Notes under the pieces: generated by a model | Told to the model about the DNA's origin: nothing | The model's database searches: none | What the model saw: only the letters and a program-made list of their open reading frames with translations | DNA from: Brugia malayi | Taxonomy: Eukaryota; Nematoda; Chromadorea; Rhabditida; Onchocercidae | NCBI RefSeq assembly: GCF_000002995.4 | Contig: NW_025062475.1 | Span: 4,192,528 to 4,256,527 of the forward strand | Reading direction: 5' to 3' | DNA length: 64,000 nucleotides | Translations under genes and position numbers: made by a program | In this document: positions 35,100-48,500 of the stretch, piece by piece | Position numbering within the stretch: the stretch's first letter is position 1 | Layout: each line of letters opens with the position of its first letter

Positions 35100-37440
35100 C
35101 TGGTATGACTCACTTTAGTGTTTGAATTGAGAAATAACTAGGAAATAAATCTTAGTGCTGTCAGATTTCATTTTAATTAAATGTTAAAACTTTTAAAGAA
35201 TAGTAATTCATTTAAAAAAATATGTTTTTTCAACTTAATTGATTATTTTCTATGCATTGTACGTGAACTGGTCATACACGGTGTGGTCATTTGATAGTTC
35301 AAAATAGTAAAATAAACTTTAATAATTAAGTTAATATTTCAGTAGCGAAATTAATAAAATCTTCAATTAGTCATAGTTTTAATTCATTTTTACGATGTAA
35401 ATTAATTTTTATTTCAAATTTAAATACTGATTTTTATGATATTGAAATTAATTTTAATCACAGTTCTAGACACGGATCTTTAGTTCAACAATTCCTAAGA
35501 GTTTTTGTAAATTAAACATTAAAAAAATCTTTAATTTTTCTAAATTCTGTTTTAATCAAGTGCCAAAGATGTTAGAAAAATAGAATTCATTTAAAAATAA
35601 ATATATTTTGAACTTAATTGAATACTTCCATTTGCATTATAATTGAGCTGCTTACATTTTGTCGTGGATATTTGACATTTTATGCAAAAAAAGGTTTTAA
35701 AAATTAACTTTGAAGCAAACTTCCAATGTAGAAATTAAATAAATTTGCGATTATAAAATAATTTCAGTTAATTTTTGATGTTGAAATTAATTTTAATCAC
35801 AGTTCTAGACACTGATCTCTATCGACATTTCTCAAGAGTTTTTGTAAATTTAATATTAAAAACCATCAATGCTAGAAAAATGTAATTCATTTAAAAATAA
35901 ATATATTTTGAACTTAATTCATCACTTTTATTTGCATTATATCTGATCTACTTACATTTTGTCGCAAATTTTTGACATTTTATGGAAGAAAAAAAATTTT
36001 TAAAAATAACTTGGAAGCAAACTTTCAATGTAGATTTCAATGTAATATTAAATTTACAAAAATTCTTAGGAATTGTCGAAATTTCTTAAAGATGCGTATC
36101 AAGAATTGTGATTAAAATTAATTCCAATGTCAAAAAATAATTGAAATCATTTATAATTACAAATTTAATTAATTTTTACATTGTATGGCTGCTTCAAGTT
36201 GAATTTACTAGACTTTCTTTTTTGCATAAATTGTCAAACATCCATGACAGAATGTAAGCAGATCAAGTACAATGCAAATAAAATAATCAATTAAGTTCAA
36301 AATATGTTTATTTTGATATGAATTATATTCCTATAACATTGTTGGCACTTAATTAAAACGGAATTTAGTAAAATTAAACATTTTATCAGTATTAAATTTA
36401 CAGAAACTCTTAGAAATTGTTGAAATTTCCTGAAGATGTATATCAAATTTGTTATTATAATTAATTTTATGGTCAAAAATTAATTGAAATCATCATTAAT
36501 TGCAATTAATAAAACTTTTAATTAATCGTAGTCTTAGTTTTTTTTACAATTAAAATTTTGATTTTTATGAAAATCCTATAATTTGTAGGAGTTTTTGTAT
36601 AAAAAAACAAGGGAATAAATTCTAGCATTATCAGATTTAATTTTATTAAGTTTTAAAACTACTAAACATAACAATTCCATTTTAAAAAATGTATATTTTC
36701 ACTTAATTAACTGTTTTATCTGCACTATACGGGAACTGGTCGTATACGGCGTGTTCATTTGACAGCTTAAATAATAAAAAAACTTTAATAATTATGTTTT
36801 GAACAATATTTCAGTAGCGAAATTAGTAAAACTTTCAATTAATCATAGTTTTAACTCATTTTTACAACTAAAATTAGTTTTTATTCAAATTTAAATTTTG
36901 ATATTTTTTTTAAATTACTAATCCATTTTTTTAAATGAATTACTATCCCTTAAAAGTTTTAACACTTAATTAAAATGAAATTTGATAATACTAGAAACTG
37001 TTTCCCAGTCTAATATACAGAAAATCTTATAAATTGTAAAATTTTCATAAAAATCAAAATTTAAATTTGAAATAAAAATTAATTTTAATTGTAAAAATGA
37101 TTTGAGACTATGACCAATTAAATGTTTTATTAATTTCGCTACTGGAATATTGTTAAAAACTTAATTATTAAAGTTTTTTTTATTATTTAAGCCGTCAAAT
37201 ATATGATCAGTTCCTGCGCAATGCATACAAAATAGCTAAGTTCTAATATCTACTTTTTTTAAATAGATTGTCATTTTTAATTGTTTTAATACTTAATTAA
37301 AATTAAATTTGATAATTCTAGAATTTATTTCCTTGTTTATTTATATTTAATTTGAAATAAAAATTAGTTCTAATTGTAAAAATGAATTATAGTTATAATT
37401 AATTATATTAATTACTGAAATATTGTTCAAAACTTAATTA
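35100..37440. repeat. block of direct and inverted copies of an AT-rich repeat
   Basis: At least two modules recur. Module A (CAGTAGCGAAATTA-TAAAA and GAACTGGTC-TA-ACGG) appears at about 35200-35440 and 36670-36900 in one orientation and at about 36950-37210 inverted. Module B (TTTAATCACAGTTCTAGACAC ... TTTTGTCG-GGATATTTGACATTTTATGCAAAAAA) appears at about 35450-35790 and 35790-36010 direct and at about 36050-36330 inverted. A further copy of module B lies left of the Wolbachia block near 29315-29480. No coding capacity seen. Confidence 0.8.
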
Positions 37441-37654
37441 TTAAAATTTCAAATCCGTTCAAAGCAGGAATTTCTGTTGACATTCTTTCCCAAATAACTG
37501 GCTCATCAACTGACAGAATTACATAACTTGAGGTGTTTAAGTGTAAGGAAACAAAATTTAATATGATCCAATCACAGAATAAAGTAATGAATCTTTTGAA
37601 TGGTATATAGATTTCAATTTGAGTAAAGAATATGGCAGTTAGGATAGTAAACAT
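37427..37654 (-). other. unassigned open frame between repeat block and secF remnant
   Basis: A 75-codon minus-strand frame, hydrophobic at its start and ending with SVDEPVIWERMSTEIPALNG. It is not low-complexity and may be another bacterial fragment, but I recognise no family and cannot support a gene call. Confidence 0.2.
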
Positions 37655-37689
37655 AGGAAATTGATTGCATTAACTAGCATTATTCTTGT

Positions 37690-38230
37690 TATTTTTTTGC
37701 TTTTTTTGTCTTGCTACGTAGAATGAATTCAGGCATAGACTTTACAGGTGAAATTTTGATGGAAATAAAATCATCAAGCGAAGGACATGCTGTCCTTAAA
37801 ATTTTAAAATGGTTTTACGATGCAGAGTTCAAAGGCTGGTGATAGTTTAGTCATGTGTTTTGGAGAGAAAGGAAACGAAGGTAAAATTAAAAAGTCAAAA
37901 GTGTACTGGAAGAAAAGCTGGATGGCTCCATAAACTACCATAAAATAGATTATTATGGCCTACGAATAAGTTCAACACAGATGCTTGAAGAAATCTTGTC
38001 CATGTTTATTGCAATTGTTGAAATATTATTTTTATGTTTGGTTTAGATTTAATTGACAATGTGGATTTGGTAGAACAATAGAACTATTTCATGACGTGAT
38101 TTTAACTGTTTGTTTTGTCAGCCTAACTGATATTAAATTTAATATTTTATCGGTTGCAGCCCTCCTTACTATAATTGGTTATTCAATCAATAATTCATTA
38201 GTTATATACGATCGGATTCGAGAATAACAA
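37690..38230 (+). pseudogene. secF: Wolbachia-derived secF pseudogene (nuwt)
   Basis: Starts with NSGIDFTGEILMEIKSS (SecF: GIDFTGG..). After stops and frame changes it continues with [29 protein letters not shown] membrane sequence, [16 protein letters not shown] and [20 protein letters not shown] followed by YDRIRE. These are the SecF motifs in order. SecF pulls preproteins across the bacterial inner membrane; this copy is inactive. Confidence 0.85.
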
Positions 38231-41200
38231 AAGAATCTAAAAATAGGCAGATGAGTGATGTAGTATTTTTCTTTTGCTCTCTTTCTCTTTGTAATTAATC
38301 AAAGTTTAATTGAATGATGATGCACGCTACTGATCTAAATTGATTCAGTTTTAAGCATAAGCTTATTTAATGAAAACATTTATACTTATCAAGATTAGTT
38401 GTTTTCATCAAATTACTTTCACATTAAATTATTTCGTATCATTTACCGTTTATGAACAATATCCAATTAATAATTATAACATTTCATTCCGCTGTTTTTC
38501 ATCAAAATAAATGATATATGTAAGAAGGAAGAGAGAAAAAAATTCGACAGTTTTTTCTATTTCAGGAAAATTTATGTCTAAGATTAAATCAATTCAGTTC
38601 AATTGAATGCAATATAATTCTATTAAAATTTAATTAATTACAAAAAGAGGAAATGCAAGGAGATTTTCGAAAATATATTTTCACAAAACAAAAGAAAGAT
38701 TTACAAATTTCTAATTTTTTGTTTCTTCTTGTTTTGCAAACGATCACATAATATAATTCCTTAAATAATTAAAAATTGTTGAATAAATTTGCAAAAAGAA
38801 AAAAAAAATTGAAAATGATAAATTCATGTGGCGCATCAACATTGTTATCACATGAAATACGCCAAAAATGCCATGTGAAATGGGATGATATCTTTTAGTG
38901 AAAAAGAAATTGTCATATTGAAACAAATTTCAATTGTTATTTACTAGATGAAATCAACCGATCATTTTCCACTTTTTGCTTTTCATTCCCGACAACAACA
39001 ACAACTTTCTGCAATGTCGCACATTTATCAGCTTATTAATCTTTTTTTTTTCATTTTTTTTTAATAAATTTTTCTCAGATGATGACAATCACAGACAGAC
39101 AGATAGATCGATATGTCCGTATGTCGGCATCTTTGTAATTTTATTGATATATTGATTCGATGAAAGAAGAACTCAAAATATTTGTGGCAAAAAGTTTTTT
39201 TTTTTTTTTTCCACAGATATGAATTTTATAACTGATCATTTCTATGAATTATAAAACATAACGATAATATTATCTAAAAATGATTATGTCAACAAATACA
39301 ATCATTACTTTAGAATTATTGTATAATTCATCAAATTTGATAATTAATTGTTGAAATAATCATTTCTTAGATAATATAATATTATATTATATTAAAACAA
39401 TGTTTTTTGGAAAACAAAGAAAGAACAAATTATTGAAATTATTGCAAAAATGATGCAGAAAGAGATGAATTTATTCATTATATGTGATAATAATTGTAGC
39501 ACAAAATTAAGTTATTATTAATACAAATTATTAAATAGTATAAAATTAAAATATTTTATAATAAGCATAACGAATGGATTAGTGATAATATTAATGTATT
39601 TAGGAAAGAAGAAAGATGACCAATGTGATGACCTGATATAGTGTAGTAATATCGTCAGAATCAGATATTTACGACGAAACAACAGAAATTACTAATTTGA
39701 TGACCACTATGTATCACACTAATTCGTTTATATTTTCTCCTTCCAATATTTCTTATTCCTTTCATTCCCTTTTTATCACAAATATTTTACTATACAAATA
39801 ATATTATTGGAAAGGAGGATACTTTTACTCTGCAAATAAAAATACCATAATAATAAACTAACATTTTAGAAAGGAAGAAAAAAAAAAAAACATATAAAAT
39901 AGCACGATGTTATCTACAGGAGAAAAAAGATTTGTTGACAATCACACATATCATTATACTGATAACAATGTTAATGACTAATGATAATAATTAGAATATG
40001 AGAGAGTAATTGTGAAACTCATATTCTAATAACAATCAGCTAATGCTTATTTATGTATGAATAATAAATCATAAAACATATAGATATCATATGAACAATG
40101 ATAATATCACAAATCATTAATACCCACTCTAGACTATTATTATCTAATGAGCAACAAATTATATTTACAGTTAAAGTTATTAATACCATTAATAGTCCCT
40201 CTAAGTTTATCAGTTATATATTAACAATATCAATAATTATTAGTCATCAATACTATTATCATTAGTCATTAATATTGTTATCAGTATAATAACATATGTG
40301 TGATTGTCAACAAATCTTTTTTTTTCTATGGAAAACACCCACTATTTTACATGTTTTTTTTTCTTTTCCTAAATGTTAGTTTATTATTATGGCATCTTTA
40401 TTTGCAGAGTAAAAATAATTCTTCCCTCCAATAATATTATTTGCATAGTAAAATATTTGTGATAAAAAGGGAATGAAAGGAATAAGAAATATTCCCTCTG
40501 TTTTATAGATATCATTATACTACAAAAAAAGACAAACCTTGTAAATTTCCCTAAAAGACCTTTCATACGACTATTTTCTTTTCTATTTCCTTTTGTTCAT
40601 TTTTTTTCCTTCATCTTTGATAAATTCAATCTTTTGGTATTTCTCTTCATTTGATCAATTATACGCCATCTTTCTCTTATCATCTGAACAATTATATGCC
40701 ATTTCCTCTCATTATTTACTGATAACAGTGTAATAATTGATAGATAATCGAGAATGCATTAGCAATACTGAACCCTATTAGATATCCATCATATTTAAAA
40801 TGTTTTACAAAACTTTGTTACAGAATAAAAATATGTCAGTCACAAATTCGTATTGTACTTTGTTAATGAAAAAAATAAAAATGGAAACGAATGCAAAAGT
40901 TTGAAGGCAATAACAATAATGCAGTAATATAACAATTTTTTAATTGTATTTCTAATTTAAATGAAAAACAGAAACAAGAAAAAAAGGAAGGAATTTCGTA
41001 TTAGTTTAATTCAGTAATCCTTACTTAATCAACTGATAAAATCTTTAAGTACTATTCCCAAAAATCTATTCCCAAATACTTCTATGAAATAAGATTTGCG
41101 AATAAATCTTCTTATATAATAAAAACAATAAAATGAATGATTAAATTATCACTATAAATAATCCAAAACGAAAAAACAATCAAATGTTACAGGAATCAGG

Positions 41201-41868
41201 AATAAAAAAGAAAAATATTACATATCTAAGAGAGAATTTTTGATAAATGAACTGCCAATAACCATAATGAATGAATGATAACTTTCTTCATTTCCTCTCA
41301 ATATTTACCGATGAACCTCTCATATATTATCAAAAGATAAATAGTTTATATGAAATTATACGCAACAATAATAATTTATAAAGTATGATAATAAACCTAT
41401 CAACTCGCATATAAGAAAACAGTACATAAATACCTCCAATAATGATGTTATCTTTATTTGCATCATTATCCACTTTTTTTAGTAAGTAAATTTTCTACGA
41501 GTATTTATAAGCGAAAAGTACATTAATGAAAGTAATAGATCACTCTGATAGTCATGTAATAGTACGAAGAATATCAGTGAAAAAATTTACTACGATAAAT
41601 CACTTCAATTAAATAGTAAAAACAGAACAATAACAAAACAAGTACAATAAATAAAAGACAAATGATATAATTATGAAAAGAAAATTTCGATTCGAATCTG
41701 AATATCTTGCATAAATTTAATGATTTATCTGTGAGACTCTAGTGACTTGAAATGTATCATAAAAGTGTGCTAAAAAATACCACCTGTTGTAAATATAATT
41801 TGCATAAACACTACATAACAATGCATAACAAGTTCTACTCCATACTTCATATGTAATATTATGGCACA
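38231..41868. other. intergenic, AT-rich, with a foldback element
   Basis: No exon or RNA gene recognised outside the inverted-repeat element at 39745-40493. A GACAGACAGATAGATCGATA-type GACA/GATA run lies near 39092-39113. Confidence 0.5.
39745..40493. mobile_element. foldback/MITE-like element with about 250-bp terminal inverted repeats
   Basis: The left arm (39745 to about 39990: AATATTTCTTATTCCTTTCATTCC ... GATTTGTTGACAATCACACATAT ... TAATGACTAATGATAAT) is found again in reverse complement at about 40245-40493, with roughly one difference per ten bases. The core of about 250 bp is AT-rich and noncoding. A short self-complementary pair (GAATATGAG / CTCATATTC) lies in the middle. No transposase is present and I could not define a target-site duplication. 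Confidence 0.8.
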
Positions 41869-41914
41869 TTATTAAAGCTGATGATGACAGTGAAACCATC
41901 ATCAGCTTTAATAA
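41869..41914. other. perfect 18-bp hairpin downstream of the mitochondrial-type gene
   Basis: TTATTAAAGCTGATGATG (41869-41886) and CATCATCAGCTTTAATAA (41897-41914) are exact reverse complements separated by a 10-nt loop. It lies 80 bases past the stop codon of the minus-strand gene at 41994, so it is probably in its 3' UTR. Confidence 0.9.
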
Positions 41915-41993
41915 AAATGTCCAATTCATAGAAAAGAAATATACAAAATATGATTCCTACTGAACAAATTTTTTAATCACAAGTTATCATTGC

Positions 41994-44302
41994 CTAATTA
42001 AAAACAGTTTTAGACAATGGGATTCGTTCATATATTGGTGAAAAGAACTTCCCCTCTGTGCCGGGCAAATCTTTATACCAAGGCAGTATTGGGAAAGATA
42101 AAATATGAAGATCATGAAGTTCGAACCGTCTTCTTTTTCGTGAATACCAATAACCAAAATTACCGAATATCATGTATGGCACATTGTATGGGTATTCATA
42201 TGGCATAGCAATCTGATTTTTCGTTAATTTATACTTCCTATCAGCCTAAAATGCATTTGATACATTGAGCTTGAGAAGATAAAAAATTTAAATGCTGAAT
42301 GAATTAAAAAAAATTAGTTCCATTAATATCTTTAATGGAATGAAAACTTACCACACGATATAGAATGTTTTTCTGATGTAATGCACAACACGTTATTGAT
42401 AATGAATAAGTACTTGCAAAATAAACTCGGAAGAAATCCTGAATGGCACCTGTAAAAGTGGTATGTTTGAAAATGATTCGCATTCATTTAGATTTGAAAA
42501 AAGAAGCGAGTAACTTGAAGACACCTAATTCAAACATCTTCAATATAATTTAAATAGATATTAAATATACTAATACGTATATTAATTAACGAAATTGTTT
42601 AAAATTTTCAGAAAGCTATCTCAAGTTCTGGCCTGTTTGAATATAATTTCTCAATGTTATAATAGCAAAATCCCCAGACTGAATCTCTTGGGAAACTGAA
42701 ATACTCAGATATCAATTTCATTTCTACACCTAAGATAGTCTGATATTTCCGTCTTTGCTATATCATAAGCTCGATATAACGCACAAACTTGATGAGTTTT
42801 TTTAATCATAAAAACATGATATCCTTTAAGATATCATTTAAAATCAATTCTGGAAACTGACCATAAAGACCTGGAGCAACAGTGACGATATCTTGTTCAG
42901 TGATATTTAGCACTTCACGCTTTTCGGCTTCAAATTGCTCTACTTTATGCATGTGTTCCACAATAGGTTCAGCATTTTCATCACTTTCTATCAGCTTTTT
43001 CAAGTTACCCTAAAAATGATGGAATTTCAGAAAAATTATTAGAAAGACAATGCAGGTCAATCTCAACGTATTAAAACTTACAGTGTAATATGTCTGACAC
43101 ACCAATTCGAACAACTTTCGAGTTCTTTTTATCAGAAGATTTTGTTGCATATGATGAGCCATGTCTAACATAAGACCAATTTGTAGATTCGGTAATCTTT
43201 TCAACATTTCCAAATATTTTATAGTTAACTGAAAAGCAGTAAATTTCAAATTTACAACGATATACGTTAGCATTTTTCTACCAGTAATCAAAAGAAATTG
43301 AAATGCTCACATGAATTCGTGTAACGTCTCGTCTATTCCTGTAGCAATCAAATGCTCGCTCTATACACCACTCATTCTGCAACAGTAAACTTGGAAAGCT
43401 AGTTATTTCTCTGAAAATTTTCAAATATTCAGTAAAATATTCTGTTTTTTTCTTCTAGAGAAAAAACATTAGAAGTTCGCAACAATTTACCGGAGCCCAA
43501 GGAAGCGAATCTAGATTCCCAATTACCAATACATCCTCTTCAACTTTCTCCTGTGGCGGTGGTTTCAATCTTGCCCTAAAAATAAACGAAAATTAACTTA
43601 TCGATGAGTTAGAAGAAAAATATTTGACTAGTACTTAAAGGCATAATAATCAGCATCTTTACTACTTATTTCAAACTACAAAAATTTCTCTTCCAAACCA
43701 AAAAATAAACTCTAAAATAAAATTATTTCTCTTTACAAAATAATATTGAACACTTTAATATTATTATATTTCTCCACATTTACTAACCATACTGTTTTAA
43801 CAGCTTTCATCTCTGAATCCCAGGCATAACATTCGCGACAAATTTTATCATATTCGTACTGGAACGACGCATCAAAATAATCATTTTCGATAAGAACCGG
43901 TAAGCGTGGTCGGAATACATACTTTGATCGTACCTCCTTTTCTTGCTCATCTTTCTTATTTTCATTTTCAAATCGTAACCGATCATTAATTGCATAGCTT
44001 GAACTATATGGACAGCAGTGCAGCATAGATCTCACATGCCTAAGCAAAGAACCTGAAATTGTTTTAATAACATTCTCTTCAAGTCATTTACTAAAGTAAC
44101 ACTGAACACTTCGGTACCATAACATTTGTATTTTACTGATATTATAATTTTATAAAAACTAGATGGACGGATTAATTTGTTTTAAAAACCTAAAATTTTC
44201 AAATCAATCCACATTACATAACTCTTTTTCGAAATAATTCACATAAACTATTCCAACAATTTCTAGAAACACACCGAATATTCGAACCCTACTTAATGTC
44301 AT
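41994..44302 (-). CDS. unrecognised protein with mitochondrial-type presequence
   Basis: Eight exons (44275-44302, 43788-44052, 43491-43575, 43311-43376, 43082-43228, 42862-43009, 42352-42449, 41994-42245) join in phase to 362 aa; exon 6 must use donor GTCAGT at 42861. The N-terminus MTLSRVRIFGSLLRHVRSML has several arginines and no acidic residue, like a mitochondrial targeting peptide. Other landmarks are RPRLPVLIENDYFDASFQYE, KICRECYAWDSEMKAV, NLDSLPWAPNEWCIERAFDC, HLTIKYLEMLKRLPNLQIGL, EQDIVTVAPGLYGAIQDFFR and a C-terminal FGNFGYWYSRKRRRFELHDL. No catalytic motif or membrane segment stands out. A mitochondrial ribosomal subunit would fit its size, basic end and targeting peptide, but this is only a guess. 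Splicing is well supported; function is not. Confidence 0.75.
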
Positions 44303-45518
44303 TTCTTCATCATAGATTGAATTCCACCTGAAGTAACCTGAAACACAAAATAATTAGAAGAAGGAATAACAAATGGTGACCCGCGATTTTGAAAATCCAG
44401 ATTTCTTGATTCCAAAAAAAAAAAAAAATCTAATAAAACATTATTCGATTAATTCAAATTCCTCAAAAATTTCGGCTTAAAACTGCCTAACAAAGATGCC
44501 TGGGCAATAAAGCAATTGAACTTTGTAATAAGAATGAAAGAATTAGTTCACACTTTGTAATAAGAATGAAAGAATTAGTTCACCGTTATATTAATGAGAC
44601 AAATCTTCAACTATATGTCAATACCAATGAAAAAAACTATGTCTGTGACACATAGAAATTGAAAATTTAAGAAAAAATTTTTCAAATACTGAAACACATA
44701 TATATATAAAATCATTTGAATAATAAATTAATAATTCAAGATAAAATACAAAATTGGTTGATGTCAACTTCAACAAAAAAGTGCAGGAGTGTTTTTTTTT
44801 TTTTATGCTTTAATGAAATACGAAAAATTTAAAACATACTAGGGATATTTTACCATTCCATCAAAAAAAAAACTCAAGAAATGTTCCTTTGCAAATAAAC
44901 GCTTCGCATCCTGAACAATTACTAAAATATTTTTGAAAAAAAAAAAAAAATGAAATAATCACTATTTAAATTTGATATTTGTAAAAGGAAATGTAAAAAT
45001 ATGTGAGCATTTACACATCTAAAACTACCCAGAAAAATGGAGTGGATATTAATAGCTATAAAGTGTATTTTAAATACATAAGGATCAAACAGGTTAGTTG
45101 AAAAAATCCATTGTATCCAAATGCATAGAAAATCACTTCTGTGTAACATAAAGTTAATGTTATAACTACTCCAAAGATATTTAAAGACAATCAGTTCCTC
45201 CAGTTTTTTACAAATCATACTGCACTGCTTATTCTAGCCACACGAATACCGGTAAAACTGTAGACCAATTAACAACCTTACCATACTGACACTTTGATAT
45301 GAAAACCAAATCCAATTTACAAAAGGAAAAATATCATAAAAACAGTTCAAGAAACTGCTTTTTTGCTCTGAAATCTTCTTAATAATTTTGTAAAGCCACT
45401 TATTTATTTTTTCAACAAAGGTGAATAATAATCAGAGGTAAATTAACATTTGGATCAGATTTAAGGAGAATTTCACAGGAATAAAAAAATATTTGAATGA
45501 TAAGGCTTTAGTGAACTA
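44303..45518. other. intergenic
   Basis: Lies between the mitochondrial-type gene and odr-4, both on the minus strand. It includes an exact 32-bp tandem duplication at 44520-44583. Otherwise AT-rich, with no gene seen. Confidence 0.5.
44520..44583. repeat. exact 32-bp tandem duplication
   Basis: The unit ACTTTGTAATAAGAATGAAA... occurs at 44520-44551 and again at 44552-44583 without a mismatch. Confidence 0.95.
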
Positions 45519-48500
45519 TCAAGAAGATATCGTCTTCATCATGAAATAGGCAACAAAGGATAACAGAGCAACAAGTGCTGCAATGAGGAAATAGTAATTT
45601 ATAGAGGTCATTTCACCAGCTTTAAGTATTGGAGGCAATACAACGGAATTTAAACTTGATGCTGATGAACTGGATCGTTCCACGTGACTAGGCCTATCGT
45701 CTTCACTCAACATGTTCAGTAAATCGTTTCCATCCAAGTGACGTTCGCTACTTATATCAATGTCATCTAAATATTTATCACTTAGTCCAGCTTTTGATGA
45801 TAAATTATTAAACTACCAGCATATGAATCATGGAAGAAATTAAAACTGAAGAACTCGAAACACGTGTCTGCAGTATACATATTTAACGTACTGTCTGCCC
45901 TAACAAATCATTATTTTGAATTTAAATAACATAAAATTTTTCATTGAGCTGCCAATTCTAGAAAGAGTTAACTTAAAGTTACAAAAAATAATACATTAAA
46001 AGTATTGCTTACCCTCAGAAACTTTGAGACTTAAAAATTCTGCAAAGGACTGTTGTGCATCATTAGCCGTATCACTTTCAAAGAGATAGTCAGTAAAAAC
46101 GATTGCCCGCTGACTGGGCAAACAAACATAAGCAGCACGAGGTAACTGATGTACCGCTAACCGATCCTTTGGTTCATCTTCGATAACATCAGTACTTTCA
46201 TAATGTAGCTCTTTGAAATAAATAATAATTTTTTTCACAGATTTATTTAAGGTTTAAAGCATATAGTTATTATTACAAAATCCCACTAGAAATTAATTTT
46301 CGATTACGTTCAGAAATTTATTATTTTAAATTTACACCATCATTACCAACTGAAGATATATTTTAATAAATAAGCGCACTGTAATGATACACTAAAGATG
46401 CAATTATATGATCATGATTTAATAACAAGCAAATACTTACCAACTCTAATGCAATTATATGATCATGATTTAATAACAAGCAATAACTTACCAGCCCTAC
46501 TACATAATGATCTTATTAAATGTTCCTTAACAGCATCAATTGCTTGACCAACAGTAGCTTTACTGGGCACTGCTGCCTTCGCAATAGTATCCACAATCAA
46601 ATCAATAATGCAGGATGAAGATATCTTTTGATTACCGAAATCATGTTTTCCTTCTAGAATTTCGTCCAATCATAATTATTTTGTTTGTTCAAATAAATAC
46701 ATAGTTAGATCTTATGCCGTTAAACAGCTTTTTTGGTTTGGATAGCTATATGTTTGCTAGATTGTAGCTGTCTTCTGAGAAAGATAGTAGATAACTTGCA
46801 TCATAAACATATCAATCTTTAAATTCAAATGCATCAATCTTTCATTATTTTTATAAAATTCTTGAAGTTTTGTCTAATTTGTTTTAATGTTTTATGAGTG
46901 AAAAATTAAAATATCAATGCAAATATTATGACTGACAGGAAAATCATATTATAGTTATTCTCTACAGAGAAATATGCTAGCATAAATTGTTTCAATCATT
47001 AATCAAGCGCACCAGCATTTAAAAACATTTCAATATCAAACGCAGTTGGTCCTCGATTTTTCCGATCACGAGGTCTCAGAAACTCGTCTCGTGGTCGTGA
47101 TAAGCCGTTTATCAATGCTAAATTTGTTTTCAAAAGCTGAAATAAAATTACTTAATTATTTCAATCTTCAAGCTATCATAATAGCGATCAAAACTCAAAG
47201 ATCAAGACTTAGACGCAGAAAATTCTTTTTTCTTGAACATATAAAAGTTCAGACAAAAAGCGAATCAAACAATGACAAAAATATTTACACATTCAGCCCA
47301 CTCGCGTATTCCACTTGTAAACTGCTTGTGAAAATCCCAAACACCATCAGTTAGAGGTTCTGACAACCGAAAAGCAACAGATGATTCCAAACGTACCCAT
47401 TCCAACTGCAGTAACATAACTCGTTATACTATATCTCTAATTACCGTACAGCGCTATAAAAATACACCTAGGATATAAAATCCGAAACATATATTAATTT
47501 AACATTAGTCTAGTTCAAGAGCAACATTTTAATAAGGATCACACTACTCCTACCTCACGTCTGGTTTACGTTGCTTACGCTCCAAGTAGCAATTTAGTAA
47601 TTAAGTATGATCGTGTCAAAAAAGGAATCAATGCAAAAATCATAAACGAAAAGACTTCATCAAAAACCAAATGTGGAGGATACCTGACTGAAGCTCACTT
47701 TGGTTTGTGAACCAGCAGCACCTCTTCGACTGCAATCAATAATGCATCCAAACGGCTTCCCCAATGGTGTTTCGATTCCAATTAATATCTGAAATTAAAA
47801 AAAAAAAAAGAACCAATCTAAACTTTATAATGTATCTTCTCTCCATCTTTGGAATTCTAAATCTTATAATTGGAAAAGACAAAGAAGAAAAATAAATAGT
47901 TGAGGCAAAAAAAAAAGAAAGATGCGGAGAGTTAATCTAACGTGCACTATTCCTTCTTCCAATCTTAGCTGTTAGAAATTGGTAGCTATTACAAATATCC
48001 AGAATCTTGTAATCATTGAAAAGCTAAACTTCAAACAACAAGAGATGAACAAACCAACGTATTGTCAATAGGTTTGATGCTCAGAGAACTGAGCGCATTA
48101 TGACGGATTGCTATCTGGGAAAGTGCTCGAACAAGTATATCACGAACTTGTGCTGACTGCAACGATGCTTTTGAGTCAGCTAACCACAGCAAACCTAAAT
48201 TATAAAGAATGAAAATCTAGATTTGATTGTGATTATATATCATACTATTTTCAAACCAACACTGAGCAGACATCAAATTCAAAAGAAAAAAAAAAAAAAA
48301 AAAACATCACATTATGGTGTAATATTAAGAATCAGCTAGAGGAATAATTACTTAATAAAGAAGTAAGAACAGTTTCAATTAAACTCAGTAATTAACATTG
48401 CTAAATATACATTCAAAAACAGTTACCAACTATCATGGTCCCACCAGGTAGAAATCTTAAAACACGTGAACCGGTATCAGCGATCCAATCAGCATCCACT

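Noticed and set aside
35100..37440. Possible CRISPR or satellite array
   Set aside because: Units are long, diverged and in both orientations with no regular spacers; it is a eukaryotic repeat block.
41717..41929. Minus-strand 70-codon frame past the mitochondrial-type gene
   Set aside because: Overlaps the hairpin, lies after the stop codon and has no splice link in phase to the gene.
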